A DNA stretch of 21,307 nucleotides from an uncultured Prevotella sp. (GTDB lineage: Bacteria > Bacteroidota > Bacteroidia > Bacteroidales > Bacteroidaceae), in contig CAJOHP010000012.1 in NCBI GenBank assembly GCA_905234355.1, positions 1 to 21,307 on the forward strand. Direction: 5' to 3'. The translations under genes were made by a program, and so were the position numbers. The notes below the pieces were generated by a model. It ran no database searches. It had not been told where the DNA came from and saw only the letters and a list, made by a program, of their open reading frames with translations. Positions 21,165 to 21,307 of the stretch are shown in pieces. Positions within the stretch are counted from its first letter, which is position 1. Each line of letters begins with the position of its first letter.

Positions 21165-21263
21165 ATGCCGGTAACGTAGGGACGGAGTGCTGTTTGTGAT
21201 TCTTTACAGATGAGTCCACTTGAAAAAGTCGTTTACACCATCGAATGCCATCGCGTAGCCACT

Positions 21264-21307
21264 CCCCTCCCTTCAAGGGGAGGGGTGCCCGAAGGGCGGG
21301 GTGGGGT
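21264..21307. repeat. C/G-rich hairpin repeat at right window edge
   Basis: CCCCTCCCTT (21264-21273) faces AAGGGGAGGGG (21275-21285) with one extra G, followed by a second short stem GCCC-GAA-GGGC (21287-21297). It looks like a common intergenic repeat of Bacteroidetes and runs off the window. Confidence 0.5.

Larger units (their letters stand above)
20758..21307. other. Gene-free region upstream of the nitroreductase operon
   Basis: About 550 bases with no credible protein or RNA gene. It holds the leader and promoter of the nitroreductase operon (to 20912), then the palindromic element 21030-21116, an inverted repeat at 21128-21164, a fragment GTAGGGACGG (21176-21185), and a C/G hairpin at the window end. 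Reading frames here lie in repeats and look spurious. Confidence 0.7.

Noticed and set aside
20986..21276. 96-codon minus-strand frame in the right intergenic region
   Set aside because: It runs through the palindromic element, whose two arms give its VGTGFTPI and TGIKPVPT stretches; this is translated repeat, not a gene.
1..21307. tRNA, rRNA, CRISPR array or insertion sequence
   Set aside because: Reading both strands, I saw no cloverleaf-like genes, no regularly spaced direct repeats and no transposase; only short dispersed repeats were found.

Overview
The window looks like a chromosomal segment of a Prevotella-like member of the Bacteroidales. Four things point there. The promoters are of the Bacteroidetes type (TTTG, 20 bases, TAnnTTTG). 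Shine-Dalgarno sequences are absent. The families DUF4421, DUF1460 and 3-coathanger are present, and there are cargo proteins with type IX secretion (T9SS) C-terminal tails. Conserved genes are GC-rich, with an AT-rich accessory block in the middle.

Left arm (1-4245, minus strand): a tight five-gene run reading Gfo/Idh/MocA oxidoreductase, DUF4421 outer-membrane-barrel-like protein, DUF1460 amidase-like protein, DUF1232 (YkvA-like) membrane protein, and a secreted GH43 glycosidase cut by the window edge. It starts from a -7 box just upstream of the oxidoreductase. Divergent from it (4320-8788, plus strand) are a six-helix membrane protein, a bifunctional HisB whose start overlaps that gene's stop (ATGA), and a large MscS-family mechanosensitive channel.

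Middle (8871-15902, minus strand): an accessory block for surface or secreted proteins. In transcription order it holds a lipoprotein/TPR/transmembrane/helix-turn-helix regulator, a small secreted DUF3244-like protein, a protein with an S74-like chaperone domain and a T9SS type A tail, a gingipain-like C25 peptidase with a 3-coathanger tail, and a secreted protein of unknown function. The regulator has its own strong promoter. The small secreted gene has a second promoter, preceded by two 8-base direct repeats with an 11-base period.

Right part: the regulator and aspS (16113-17879, plus) diverge from mirror-image promoters whose -33 elements lie inside a perfect 27-base inverted repeat. aspS ends at an intrinsic terminator that resembles a rearranged copy of an interspersed repeat found intact at 21030-21116. 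Facing it is a housekeeping operon (20757 to 18246, minus): nitroreductase, DUF2520 Rossmann protein, KdsC-like phosphatase and Maf nucleotide pyrophosphatase. Beyond the maf stop lie a perfect promoter and, about 90 bases on, an intrinsic terminator on the same strand with no gene between them; this is a candidate small RNA. The right edge (20913-21307) holds only repeats.
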